Part shown: one piece after another, positions 50,716 to 59,896 of the stretch
Numbering within the stretch: position 1 is the stretch's first letter
Layout of the letters: every line of letters begins with the position of its first letter
From: Treponema sp.
GTDB taxonomy: Bacteria; Spirochaetota; Spirochaetia; Treponematales; Breznakiellaceae
DNA length: 64,000 nucleotides
Direction of reading: 5' to 3'
Assembly (NCBI GenBank): GCA_009782955.1
Contig: WRIB01000001.1
Coordinates: forward strand, 62,001 to 126,000
Made by a program: the position numbers and the translations under genes
The notes under the pieces: generated by a model
What the model was told of the DNA's origin: nothing
The model's database searches: none
Seen by the model: the letters and a program-made list of their open reading frames with translations, nothing else

Positions 50716-51708
50716 GTGATTCAACCGATTAATTCAAATATTACAATTACCCTTAATTCGCCGGGCAAAGTCAACCTCCATTTGGCTGTTGGGAAAAAAC
50801 GGGAGGACGGATTTCATGAGTTGAATAGTATCTTTGCAGCTCTGGATTTTGCCGATTCTCTTGCTTTTTCACTTTTACCCGGAAATGAGGCCAGAACTAC
50901 CATTAATATAAGGAATGAAGGGCCTTTATCGGAACTTTTACAAAAAGGGCAGCTTTTTCCGCATTTTCCGGTGAAAAACAACATAATTTACCAGGCAGCC
51001 GGGCTTTTTCGCCAAAAAACTGGTTTTAGCACGAACCTGCGAATTGAATTAATTAAACGTATTCCTCCAGGATCTGGTCTAGGAGGCGGTTCTTCCAATG
51101 CGGCTACGACGCTTTTGGCCATGAATGAGCTTTCCAGCCCTTCCGGAATCAAACTTTCCAGGGAAGAAATGCTTGATATGGCCGCTAAACTGGGGAGCGA
51201 TGTCCCATTTTTTGTCGAAATTGCCCTGCAAAGATCAAAAAAAAGTTCTGCCAGAATTGTTAACGGACGGGGCGAATTTTTTTCTTATGTACCGCCGCCG
51301 CCGCCTTTGGGGGTTTTATTGGCTTTTCCCGGTTTTATCAGCCATACCGGCGACGCGTATCGACTGCTGGATGAAAACCGCCCGGTTGTTTCAAAAATGG
51401 ATTCCATTGAATCAAAAGATTTTTCCTGGGCTTCTCCGGAAAACTGGAATTTTTCAAACGATTTCCAGCACATTTTTACAAAATATAATTCCGATCGAAA
51501 CAGCAGAACTTACGTAACAATATTAAAGAGTTTGAAAAAGGCCGGAGCTGTTTTTACAAGTCTTTCAGGATCCGGTTCAGCCTGTTTTGGACTTTTTTCC
51601 AGTCCGGAAAAAGCAATGCAAGCGGAAAAAAATATATATGAAATATTATTTGAACCAAAACCTGATATTTTGGCATTTAAAAGCACTTTTTTCTTGCCTT
51701 CTGATTAG
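50716..51708 (+). CDS. ispE: 4-diphosphocytidyl-2-C-methyl-D-erythritol kinase
   Basis: 330 residues, starting with GTG at 50716 (no ATG fits before SPGKVNLHLAVGKKREDGFHEL). GHMP-kinase motifs are present: the ATP loop RIPPGSGLGGGSSNAATTLL, the catalytic LGSDVPFF and the C-terminal SLSGSGSACFGLF. It phosphorylates CDP-methylerythritol in the MEP isoprenoid pathway. The family's usual ribosome site is not obvious, so translation may be weak or the start a little different. spoVG follows, as in many Gram-positives and spirochaetes. Confidence 0.92.
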   Translation: MIQPINSNITITLNSPGKVNLHLAVGKKREDGFHELNSIFAALDFADSLAFSLLPGNEARTTINIRNEGPLSELLQKGQLFPHFPVKNNIIYQAAGLFRQKTGFSTNLRIELIKRIPPGSGLGGGSSNAATTLLAMNELSSPSGIKLSREEMLDMAAKLGSDVPFFVEIALQRSKKSSARIVNGRGEFFSYVPPPPPLGVLLAFPGFISHTGDAYRLLDENRPVVSKMDSIESKDFSWASPENWNFSNDFQHIFTKYNSDRNSRTYVTILKSLKKAGAVFTSLSGSGSACFGLFSSPEKAMQAEKNIYEILFEPKPDILAFKSTFFLPSD

Positions 51709-51779
51709 AACCGGTTATACAATAGAATTAACCGAAATGGTTAAGAAGCGGTTGTTTTTGACTTATCAAGGAGTTCACC

Positions 51780-52061
51780 ATGGATATAACCGACATCCGT
51801 GTCCGCAAAGTAACAGGAGAAGGTAAGCTAAAGGCTTATGTAACCATTACCTTTGACAACTGCTTTGTGGTTCATAATGTAAAAATTATTGAAGGAAAAA
51901 GCGGCATCTTTATCGCAATGCCCAGCCGTAAGACTCGTGCAGGAGAATACAAGGATGTAGCCCATCCCATTTTCCCCGAATTTCGCTTAAAGCTCCAAAA
52001 GCAAATTCTGGAAAAATACGATTCCGGCAATGTGCAGGACGATATGTCGGTTGAAATTTAA
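51780..52061 (+). CDS. spoVG: SpoVG family regulator
   Basis: 93 residues. It begins MDITDIRVRKVTGEGKLKAY and contains TFDNCFVVHNVKIIEGKSG, IFIAMPSRKTRAGEYKDVAHP, all strongly conserved in SpoVG. The protein binds DNA and RNA site-specifically in Borrelia and Staphylococcus and modulates many genes. AAGGAG precedes the ATG. It is convergent with pepF. Confidence 0.95.
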   Translation: MDITDIRVRKVTGEGKLKAYVTITFDNCFVVHNVKIIEGKSGIFIAMPSRKTRAGEYKDVAHPIFPEFRLKLQKQILEKYDSGNVQDDMSVEI

Positions 52062-52131
52062 GCAAGGCTATTCCAGAACCTCACTGACTCATTGCATAGT
52101 GACAGGTACAATTTTTTGGAAAAACCGCAAG

Positions 52132-53943
52132 CTAAAGTAATTTTTCCAGTTCATCCACCAGCCGGCCGAATGCTTTACATGCCGCCTCGACAGGCGCCGG
52201 GCTGGACATATCAACTCCTGCGATTTTTAATGAATCAATTGGGTAACGGGAACCGCCCGATTTTAAAAAGTTAAAGTATTCTTTCCGCGGCTGTTCACCC
52301 CCGGAAAGAACCCGTTCGGCCAGGGCATAGGAAGCGGATATTCCAGTAGCATACTTGTATACGTAAAAAGCCCGGTAAAAATGAGGAATTCGAAGGCCTT
52401 CCAGATCGCTTTCTTCTTCAAAATGCATTTCCTCTCCAAAGTATTTTGATATCAGGCTCCGGTATTCACTGCGAAGCACTTCCAGGGTCAGGGGTGTACC
52501 TGTTTCTTCCAGTTCATGGCTTCGTTTTTCAAATTCGGCGAACATGGTCTGACGGTACAGCGTGGAAAGAAAATCATCGGCCCGCTTGTTGACAATATAT
52601 CTTTTAAGCTCTGTAGAATCGGCATTTTTTTCCAGGTGCCTGAAGAGAAGCTCTTCGTTAAATGTACTGGCAACTTCGGCTTCGAAAATTGTATAGTTGT
52701 ACTGCAAAAAAGGATTTGATCCGGCCGAATACCAGGAATGCATGGAATGGCCTCCTTCATGGGCCAGAGTAAATACATCCCGGATTGAGTTGTCCTTGTA
52801 ATTCATAAGAATAAAAGGATCTGCCGAATAGCTTCCGGCGGAAAAAGCGCCGCTTCGTTTTCCTTTATTTTCGTAACGGTCAGCCCAACGGCCCAGAAGT
52901 CCTTCTCTTAAAGTCGAGACATACTCGTTTCCAAGGGGAGTAAACGCTTTGCAAATTATATCTACCGCATCTTCCCAGGGGGTAATTTTTGTTACCCCCG
53001 GTACAAGCGGAACATAAACATCGTAAGGCCGAAGTTTATCGACTTTCAGAAACTGTCTGCGCAGACGGTAATAACGATGAAGGGGATCAAGATTACGATT
53101 TACCGTAGATACAAGGTTGTTGTACACTGATTCATCGACATTGTCGGGAAACAGAGCTGCATTTAAGGAAGAAGGAAAGTTTCGTATTCGGGCACGAATT
53201 ACATCCTGCTTAACCGAACCCCCATAGAGGGCGGCAAGCGTTGTCTTATGCGCGTTAAAACAGCCGTAAAAAGCCTTGTACGCCTTCTCCCGTACGGTCC
53301 TGTCAGGATTTTCCATAAACACCGACCAGGTAGATTGGGAAAGGGGAAGTTTTCCTTCTTTTGTTAAGATAGTTCCAAAGTCCAAATCAACATTGGTTAA
53401 TACCGAAAAAGCCTGGTTTGCTATGTCTTCTCCTTCAGAATGCATGGCAAGAATCCGTTCTTCTTTATCAGTTAGTATGTGACTTTTGTACCGGAGAAGT
53501 TTTTTCAGAAAAATTACATAATCCTTTATCCGCGGATGAGACAGGAATTCATTAATTTTGTTTTCCGGTATAGTCTGGATTTCCGGAACAGCCCATGAGA
53601 GTTCTGCTCCGATTTTAGCGGCGAGCATGGCAAATTTACCAGTCATGGTACGGGCAGTATCAGATCCTTCGTCTTCGGTTTCACGAAGCTCACTGTAATA
53701 GGCAAGTTTCTCTTCCAGTAATCCCAAATTTCTGAAGAAGTCCAGGTAATCGGCCAATGCGGCGGCAGATTTTCCCAAAGTACCTTTAAATGCCGGTATT
53801 TTTTCCAGTGTTTTCGAATACTTTTTCAAATCCTGTTCCCAGGAGGCATCGTCGGCATAAAGGCTTCCTAAATCCCACTTATGCTGATCTTTTATTTCAC
53901 TGCGGAGCGGTATTGTTTTTTCGTTATTTTTTGAACTTGACAT
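52132..53943 (-). CDS. pepF: oligoendopeptidase F (M3 family)
   Basis: 603 residues. The zinc site is in FTLAHEGGHSMHSWYSAG, where HEGGH gives two ligands and the catalytic Glu, and the third ligand Glu lies downstream in FEAEVASTFNEELL. The N-terminal helical part (HKWDLGSLYADDASWEQDL) and the C-terminal FYVYKYATGISASYALAERVL fit PepF. It degrades short peptides in the cytoplasm. No signal peptide is present. The length is normal. Confidence 0.93.
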   Translation of the reverse strand: MSSSKNNEKTIPLRSEIKDQHKWDLGSLYADDASWEQDLKKYSKTLEKIPAFKGTLGKSAAALADYLDFFRNLGLLEEKLAYYSELRETEDEGSDTARTMTGKFAMLAAKIGAELSWAVPEIQTIPENKINEFLSHPRIKDYVIFLKKLLRYKSHILTDKEERILAMHSEGEDIANQAFSVLTNVDLDFGTILTKEGKLPLSQSTWSVFMENPDRTVREKAYKAFYGCFNAHKTTLAALYGGSVKQDVIRARIRNFPSSLNAALFPDNVDESVYNNLVSTVNRNLDPLHRYYRLRRQFLKVDKLRPYDVYVPLVPGVTKITPWEDAVDIICKAFTPLGNEYVSTLREGLLGRWADRYENKGKRSGAFSAGSYSADPFILMNYKDNSIRDVFTLAHEGGHSMHSWYSAGSNPFLQYNYTIFEAEVASTFNEELLFRHLEKNADSTELKRYIVNKRADDFLSTLYRQTMFAEFEKRSHELEETGTPLTLEVLRSEYRSLISKYFGEEMHFEEESDLEGLRIPHFYRAFYVYKYATGISASYALAERVLSGGEQPRKEYFNFLKSGGSRYPIDSLKIAGVDMSSPAPVEAACKAFGRLVDELEKLL

Positions 53944-54004
53944 ATTATGATCATAACCAAATGACAGAAAAAATAATAGTTGGCGTGTTACTTTATTATA
54001 AATG

Positions 54005-54487
54005 TTACCGCGTTACTTCCGATTCACCTTCAAGATTAAAATTTTTGGTCAGGATTGGCATATCCATGGCATTTATCACAACAGTTCCGGCAAACCGGTA
54101 CATTACACTGTCCATGGCAATCACCTTATCCAAAAGGTCACGTTTTGTATCAATAAAATTCATCATCAGGAACAGATCTTTTTCTACAAAATCAGAAGCC
54201 GGAACGATAAAGACATTTTTTTCTGTACCATTAGCCCAAAAACTTCCTTCTCCATACAGTTCATAATTCAACGAAGAAAGAGATACCGGAAAAGGATTGG
54301 GGTTTTCTATGCGAAGCTTTACCTTAAGGCGTGTATTAACAAGTTCCGCTTGGAGAATGATAATGGAACTGACAGAAAAATCCGGCTCCTGAATTTTGGG
54401 AACCGGCGGTTTGGCAACAGTTTCGGAAATGTTTTTACAGGAAAAAATGAATAAAATAACCGCAAATAACAGATAAAAACGCTTCAT
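54005..54487 (-). CDS. LEA14-like (WHy) lipoprotein
   Basis: 160 residues from the ATG at 54487; an ATG six codons earlier is in frame. The lipobox is VILFIFSC (Cys about 17). A single beta-sandwich of LEA14/water-stress-hypersensitive-response type follows: EPDFSVSSIIILQAELVNTR, RLKVKLRIENPNPFPVSLSS, LNYELYGEGSFWANG. The NPNPFPV phrase is the family signature. Treponemes have such lipoproteins; they probably sit in the periplasm, with an unknown partner. Confidence 0.8.
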   Translation of the reverse strand: MKRFYLLFAVILFIFSCKNISETVAKPPVPKIQEPDFSVSSIIILQAELVNTRLKVKLRIENPNPFPVSLSSLNYELYGEGSFWANGTEKNVFIVPASDFVEKDLFLMMNFIDTKRDLLDKVIAMDSVMYRFAGTVVINAMDMPILTKNFNLEGESEVTR

Positions 54488-54520
54488 AATAAAATATCGG
54501 CACATTTGTTTGTTTCGTGG

Positions 54521-55357
54521 TTATTCTTTGTTATTCTTCCGTACTTCAAAGAGGTTACTGTCGATAGTTCCTTTTTTGACACCCATTATTCCCGCAACTT
54601 GCTCATTGGATGCTTCAATACGCATTATGCTAAGGCGTTTACGCATGGAAGCAAGCCTTTTCCTGCCTGTTTCCAGACAACGTTTCATTTTGAACCAATG
54701 AGCGGAAAAATGCGGAGCCGCCTGCATCCTTTTTTCAAAAGCCAGGCACCTGTAAAACTGGCCATGGATACGTTCTTTAAGACCATTAATTATTTCTTCC
54801 CGCTGTACTCGCATTACCCTTAGTTTATCAACCATGTGGTACAGTTCTTCTTTATCTAATCCCAGCGCCGGAGCAAGACGATCCAGATGATCGTCAGATA
54901 AAAAATAATAAGATTTAAGGAGGAGCATTAAAACCTGCCGGGGATTGGATACTTTTTTTGGAACAGGTTTAACATCCAGATATTCCGGCTCTTCCTCCAT
55001 AACTTCCATTTCCAGAGCTTTGGCATTCCACCATGTTTTTTCAATAATTTGATGTTCCTTTTTCCGGATCCAATATTCTTTTGCGGAAAGCCTTACCATT
55101 GTGGTAATATAGGCATCAAAACATGAACCCTGATCGGCATAGCGATCTATAGCTCTGGTTAATCGCGGATAAAGCCAGCTGATAAAATCATCACGGGTAT
55201 CGTTCCTAAACAACGAAATGGAAAAACGCCGGGGATGATTTCTGATATACATAAAAAGCTTTCCTTCCAGTTCTTTCCGGTTTATGCGGCCATGAAGGTA
55301 ATCGTCCAATAAATTATTAAGATTCTCCTTTTCTTCAACAATGGCTGTTTTCTGCAT
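54521..55357 (-). CDS. sigma-factor-like protein, divergent
   Basis: 278 residues. The N-terminal 120 residues resemble a sigma-70 region 2 in helix pattern (DDFISWLYPRLTRAIDRYADQG, CFDAYITTMVRLSAKEYWIRKK). The C-terminal end has a helix-turn-helix like region 4 (ASNEQVAGIMGVKKGTIDSNL). The middle part (GLDKEELYHMVDKLRVMR) is helical and has no clear counterpart. It is too divergent to name an ECF group. It may be a spirochaete-specific sigma factor or a DNA-binding protein derived from one. No anti-sigma gene is adjacent; the LEA14 lipoprotein gene lies downstream on the same strand. Confidence 0.55.
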   Translation of the reverse strand: MQKTAIVEEKENLNNLLDDYLHGRINRKELEGKLFMYIRNHPRRFSISLFRNDTRDDFISWLYPRLTRAIDRYADQGSCFDAYITTMVRLSAKEYWIRKKEHQIIEKTWWNAKALEMEVMEEEPEYLDVKPVPKKVSNPRQVLMLLLKSYYFLSDDHLDRLAPALGLDKEELYHMVDKLRVMRVQREEIINGLKERIHGQFYRCLAFEKRMQAAPHFSAHWFKMKRCLETGRKRLASMRKRLSIMRIEASNEQVAGIMGVKKGTIDSNLFEVRKNNKE

Positions 55358-55533
55358 TTAAGGCTCCTTGAAAGTCGGTATATCAGATTACAGGGGAAAA
55401 AGATGTTTTTTGCTTTGATTTGTCGTACAAAAATGACAAAAGTCATGAAAAAATGACAGAAATTCCAATTTAGCTGCTGAGCAATCGGGCTACCTGCATA
55501 TTTTCTATCTGCTCCTTTGCTTATTATTCGAAA

Positions 55534-55702
55534 GTCTGGTTTAATACCCCGCTGCTTGCAGCGGCTGAAAGGAATCAGAACATGAAAGTGTTAGGTATTA
55601 AACCAGACGGTATAATAAATTTCCTCTCGAACGAGGCTCCCTGGCAGATAATGCAAGGCTTACAGGATACCCCGAGGCTTGCCTCGGGGAGCCTCATTAT
55701 AC
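55534..55702. repeat. palindromic elements at the start of the patatin gene
   Basis: GTCTGGTTTAATACC (55534-55548) pairs perfectly with GGTATTAAACCAGAC (55594-55608) around an inner CCGCTGC/GCAGCGG hairpin (55549-55564). A second set follows inside the reading frame: GTATAAT/ATTATAC (55610 and 55702 edges), GAGGCTCCC/GGGAGCCTC (55633-55641, 55687-55695) and CCCCGAGGC/GCCTCGGGG (55670-55689). Confidence 0.75.
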
Positions 55703-57900
55703 TTTTATTATTTCTTGGTTTTTCTGCCGCGGGTGCTCAAGAAAGGCGGCCCTCGGTTGCCCTTGTTTTGGGTGGCGGCGGCGCCAGGGGGTTTGCCCAT
55801 GTAGCTGTTCTGGAATTGATTGAGGAACTAGGCATACCGGTGGATATGATAGCAGGAGTAAGTTCCGGCGCCATAATCGGAGGGCTTTATGCGGCAGGAT
55901 ATAGCCCGGCGATGATATTGGAAACCCTGGACAACAGGGACTGGAGTTCCTTTTTTCAGGACCGTCCGGTTTCCCCTTTCTGGACCAAGAACGAAGAACT
56001 TCCCCTGGCTTTTTCTTTAAGCGATTCCGCCGGGCCCATAATCCCGAATTGGGGAAAGGGTTATTCTTCAGGTCAAAAAGCCTACGAGTTTTTTAAATCA
56101 CTAACGGTAAAAATTCCGTCTTATGTAGATTTTGACAATCTTCCCATCCCTTTCCGCGCCGGAGTTGTAGAAGTCCCGGAAGGCAAATTTGAACTTCTGG
56201 ATTGCGGGGATCTTGCCGAGGCAATCCGGGCAAGCATGAGTATTCAGGGAATTTTTGAACCCTTTATTATTGACGGGCGGAGCTATGTTGATGGAGGACT
56301 TCTGAATAACCTTCCGGTACGGGAAGTCCGTAAACTGGGTTTTGATATAGTCATTGCTGTTAACCTTTTTACCATTCCGCAGGAATTTTCTACTGCTCCT
56401 ACGGATCTTCCCGATCTAATGAATACAATTTATTCCTATGGTATGAGCAAGGATCAGGGCGAACTGGCTGATGTGGTTCTTTTCCCGCTTCTTTCTAATA
56501 TATCCGCAATGGATTTCAGCAAGGGCCCGGAAATATATGCTCTGGCAAAAGGGGAAAGGGAGAAGCTCTTAATGCTTCTTGAGCCTGTCCGGCAAAAAAT
56601 AACCGCAGGAGAACACCAGTCTTCTTTAATACACCCGGAAGGATATAACGGATCAAGGCAGGCTTATAATGATATGCCTTATCTTATACCTCAAAGGATA
56701 ATCCAGAATGGGGTGCTGCCCCAGGATCGTTCATTTATCGAAAAGATGTTTTCACACCATCTTTTAGGCAAGGCTTTAAACAGGGATAACGCTGTAGCTT
56801 TTCTGGAAATCGTTTATGAAACCGGCAATTACCGTATGGCAGCAATACGGACAGATCTCCGGCACGGCGAAACATACCTGGAACTTATGCTTTATCCTGA
56901 GACTGAAAATAAGATCCTGCTTAGAGCAGGTTTGGATTTTGAGGGGACTTTCTCTTCTCAATCTTCCGGTAAAACAGCTTTAAGAAGCGGCCTTGAACTG
57001 CGGAGCAGGAACGGTTTTTCTCTTCTTCTCCAGGCTTCGGTAATGGATGAACTTTCTGCCGGCCTTTCGGTTTTCCAGCCTCTGGGGCCTTATTTTTTTC
57101 TTGCTGCAGAAACGGATCTGGTCCGGGATCAGAAAATTCTAGTTAAAGGAATATTAAGCAGGGAAGAAATTGTTCCCGAACGCCTTCTTTATTTCCATGG
57201 GGCTGTAAAAGGAGGTTTGCGTATCAACCGCCAAAACTCCTTGAGCCTTTGGCCTGAATATTACTGGTTCACTGACGATGACAGGACCTATACAATGACA
57301 GGTATTGCCGCAGCCTATACCTATACCAGCCTTGATCATTCCCTCTTTCCATCGCGGGGTTTCAGGGTAAGGATTGAAAACCGAATTAGGTTTACACCGG
57401 ACGATAAGGAACCCTTTGATCTTGTCAGCATCGATCTTGCAGCGCCAGTCCCCATAGGCAGCCGGTTTAGTCTTGTAACTTCCTGCTTTGCATTGTCCCT
57501 TTTTGGAAGGACAGGACTTCCCCCCGAAATTGCAGTCTTTAATCTTGGGAATGTTCAAAGGCATTACTTTCCGCATAACCCGGAAAAATTTTCCGGCAAA
57601 AAGAAGACGGCTCTTTCCCTGACGCTTCAGGCAGAACCCCGGGAAAACTTAAGCCTTCTGGGAGGAAGGTTAATCTTTCTTCTTTCAGCTTCGGCAGGTT
57701 GTGCCGGTTCATTTGAATGGAATGATTTAATTAATTTTGGGAAGGATAACCTTGTTTGGAATGCTTCTCTTGGCACGGCTCTTGTTCCTGTAAGAAATTT
57801 TGGCATACAAATAAGAGCCGGTGCAGGCGGCGGCCGTCAACCGGCTCCTTTTATTTCTCTTGATGTAGGTTTAAAGGGATTTCAAAAACGGCTGTTTTAA
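55582..57900 (+). CDS. patatin-like phospholipase with C-terminal outer-membrane barrel
   Basis: 772 residues. A hydrophobic signal (SLIILLLFLGFSAAGAQ) lies at about 37-53, unusually far from the start. The patatin domain has the oxyanion loop LVLGGGGARGFAHVAVL, the nucleophile elbow AGVSSGAIIG (G-x-S-x-G) and the dyad aspartate in YVDGGLLNNLP. From about residue 390 a POTRA-like part and an Omp85/BamA-type barrel follow, ending in Phe (GLKGFQKRLF). This is the PlpD-type autotransporter layout (type Vd). The first 36 residues are encoded by palindromic DNA and probably replace or precede the original start. Confidence 0.85.
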   Translation: MKVLGIKPDGIINFLSNEAPWQIMQGLQDTPRLASGSLIILLLFLGFSAAGAQERRPSVALVLGGGGARGFAHVAVLELIEELGIPVDMIAGVSSGAIIGGLYAAGYSPAMILETLDNRDWSSFFQDRPVSPFWTKNEELPLAFSLSDSAGPIIPNWGKGYSSGQKAYEFFKSLTVKIPSYVDFDNLPIPFRAGVVEVPEGKFELLDCGDLAEAIRASMSIQGIFEPFIIDGRSYVDGGLLNNLPVREVRKLGFDIVIAVNLFTIPQEFSTAPTDLPDLMNTIYSYGMSKDQGELADVVLFPLLSNISAMDFSKGPEIYALAKGEREKLLMLLEPVRQKITAGEHQSSLIHPEGYNGSRQAYNDMPYLIPQRIIQNGVLPQDRSFIEKMFSHHLLGKALNRDNAVAFLEIVYETGNYRMAAIRTDLRHGETYLELMLYPETENKILLRAGLDFEGTFSSQSSGKTALRSGLELRSRNGFSLLLQASVMDELSAGLSVFQPLGPYFFLAAETDLVRDQKILVKGILSREEIVPERLLYFHGAVKGGLRINRQNSLSLWPEYYWFTDDDRTYTMTGIAAAYTYTSLDHSLFPSRGFRVRIENRIRFTPDDKEPFDLVSIDLAAPVPIGSRFSLVTSCFALSLFGRTGLPPEIAVFNLGNVQRHYFPHNPEKFSGKKKTALSLTLQAEPRENLSLLGGRLIFLLSASAGCAGSFEWNDLINFGKDNLVWNASLGTALVPVRNFGIQIRAGAGGGRQPAPFISLDVGLKGFQKRLF

Positions 57901-57964
57901 ATAACTTTTGTATATGGCTATCATGGGAACATTCGTAGAAACATGTTACCAGTGTTCAATCATT

Positions 57965-58561
57965 TTACCAGGTAATAGTATATGTACAGGTTTCCGCACT
58001 GCGGGAACGGCACTCTTTGGTATCATCATGTTTTACCACCGCATTCGGTTCAAATTTATGCGCCATTGCAGTAACGATCCCGTGATCAAACGCGCACGGA
58101 TAGGGGTTGTGGCTAACGCTGATAATCCGGTTCTTTCCGTCGCGATCCCGCTCATAACCGTAATGGCCGATTCCTTCAATAATAGTTCCGGCATTCATGT
58201 CAAAAAGCGGTGAGCCGTTTTTCCGGTGGTTTAAATGATAGGCAATGTCAATCGCTTTAATTGCGGTATCTATATCTACAACCCACGGTGGAAATTGTGC
58301 GCTTTCCGGTACAGACAGACCTATCCTGTAGAGTACTCTGTCACCTACCTGTTCCGCTATATTCTTAAACGCTTCAAGCCATGCATGCTGAGGATACCAG
58401 CCGTCCATATCTATGCGTAATTCTTTATTTACCACTGTCCCGATGTTAACCCTGCTGAAGTAACGCCGTGATAAATTGGTAAAATACCCCAGCCCGGCAA
58501 TAACCGAATAAACCGTTGATCCGTTTACTTCAATATCAGGTTCAAAAACTTTAAATTGCAT
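57965..58561 (-). CDS. sensor-like protein coupled to a soluble chemoreceptor
   Basis: 198 residues from the ATG at 58561, which overlaps the chemoreceptor's stop by 11 bases; the open frame runs 20 codons further into that gene. The protein begins [20 protein letters not shown] and ends [15 protein letters not shown], a Cys-x7-Cys-x-Tyr end like that of V4R and heme-NO-type sensor domains. Helical stretches ([35 protein letters not shown]) fit that fold class too. I do not recognise an exact family. The coupling suggests that it supplies the input signal to the receptor. Confidence 0.65.
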   Translation of the reverse strand: MQFKVFEPDIEVNGSTVYSVIAGLGYFTNLSRRYFSRVNIGTVVNKELRIDMDGWYPQHAWLEAFKNIAEQVGDRVLYRIGLSVPESAQFPPWVVDIDTAIKAIDIAYHLNHRKNGSPLFDMNAGTIIEGIGHYGYERDRDGKNRIISVSHNPYPCAFDHGIVTAMAHKFEPNAVVKHDDTKECRSRSAETCTYTITW

Positions 58562-59642
58562 TGCCGATCCTTTGAGCCTCTTCATGAAGCTGTCCGGCAC
58601 ATTCTGCCAATGTTGAAACATCTGCGGTTATTTTCCTGGTTACCAAATCCACATCTTCAATATTGTCCATCAGCGTATTGATAGACTTGCTGATTTCTGC
58701 GGTTTCTGTTTCCAAATCTGTTACACCTGAGAGAATCAGAGAACTGGAGGCTGTTATTTTTCCCGCCCCGTCACGGACTTCGTAGGTAACTTCCTGTATC
58801 TGATGAGTAGCCTGCAGAATCTGGGCGCTGCCTGTTTCCTGTTCATTCATGGCGTTACGAATCGCCTGTTCCTGATTGCGTGCCTGATCGACAAGAGTGG
58901 CAATTTTTTCAAACTCGTTCTGGGATTGTCCGACAAAGACAGTAACGCTGCTAATCTCATCTTGCAGGTCTTTCAGGATTTTTGTTATGTATTTTCCCTG
59001 TTTCGAAGAATTTTCCGCAAGTTTTCTTATCTCGTCAGACACAACCGCAAAACCCTTACCGTACTGGCCGGCATGAGCCGCTTCTATGGCGGCGTTCATG
59101 GCAAGCAGATTTGTTTGAGCCGCTATTGTCTGAATCATCCTGTTTGCGTCCTGCAGTCCCTCAGAATTCTTGACAAGCGTTTTCATAATTTCAGTTACTT
59201 TTTGAATTCCTGCAGTGCCTTCATTTGAGGCTGAAAGGAGCGAGTTCATTACCTTGTTGTTTTCTGCCAATACATTTGAAACTGAAACAATGCTGGCGTT
59301 CATCTGTTCAACTGCGGAAGATGACTGACTGACCGCCGTCGCTTGTTTATCAATCATGGAATCCAGAGCTGTTATATTCAGGTTAATCTGTTTTGTTTGT
59401 AAAAAAATATCAGAAACCGATACAACATGGTTAATTGCTCCTGAAATACAGGCTAGAAATGTTTTGTCCATATCTGCAGTTATCTTTACCGCTTCATCCG
59501 CCGGTTTTACCAGTTCGTTGACAGCAGTTTTCAGGGTTCCAATCTTTTCTGAAATAAAACCTGTCCGGGAAAAACTTGTCTGTTCTTCATTTTTTGCTGC
59601 AAGAATAGGCGCATTTTTCTTTTTAAATAAATCTGTCAGCAT
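58551..59642 (-). CDS. cytoplasmic methyl-accepting chemotaxis protein
   Basis: 363 residues from the ATG at 59642, behind AAAAGGTGAT; an in-frame GTG three codons earlier is inside that site. There is no membrane segment. Residues about 85-355 are the receptor signalling coiled coil, with the conserved hairpin tip in [41 protein letters not shown]. The N-terminal 80 residues ([17 protein letters not shown]...) contain no sensor domain I recognise. Soluble receptors sense internal cues through partners, and the overlapping downstream gene is the natural candidate. Confidence 0.9.
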   Translation of the reverse strand: MLTDLFKKKNAPILAAKNEEQTSFSRTGFISEKIGTLKTAVNELVKPADEAVKITADMDKTFLACISGAINHVVSVSDIFLQTKQINLNITALDSMIDKQATAVSQSSSAVEQMNASIVSVSNVLAENNKVMNSLLSASNEGTAGIQKVTEIMKTLVKNSEGLQDANRMIQTIAAQTNLLAMNAAIEAAHAGQYGKGFAVVSDEIRKLAENSSKQGKYITKILKDLQDEISSVTVFVGQSQNEFEKIATLVDQARNQEQAIRNAMNEQETGSAQILQATHQIQEVTYEVRDGAGKITASSSLILSGVTDLETETAEISKSINTLMDNIEDVDLVTRKITADVSTLAECAGQLHEEAQRIGNAI

Positions 59643-59757
59643 AAATATCACCTTTTAGCTGTTATATTATCGGACAAAATTTAAAAAAATTTAACCCTTT
59701 TGCGTATATCGTGCGTGGCATCATACGCCATTTTTTTTGAATTTTCAGCAAATAACA

Positions 59758-59830
59758 CTTAACGTCCCGGCTATAACCATGTCCGCCGATAATGCGGCGT
59801 ACATGCTGACATGCCTGTATACTGCTATGC
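59758..59830. other. solitary attC-like inverted-repeat element
   Basis: The stretch reads AACGTCCCGGCTATAACC, ATGTCCGCC, a short loop, GCGGCGTACATGCTGACATG, CCTGTATACTGC. It keeps the block order of attC-like site 1 (AACGTTCCGGCTGAGCCC ... GCCGCC ... GGCGGCG ... GCTAACAGACCTGTTATG). The inner stem CATGTCCGCC/GCGGCGTACATG is strong, but the outer boxes have decayed. A T-flanked hairpin (GCGTAT/ATACGC, 59702-59728) lies just before it. Confidence 0.4.
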
Positions 59831-59896
59831 TGAACTTGTCTTCTATAATGATTTTGCTGTACTATTTAAGGGCGTATCAGGAATAAGAAGAAAATA

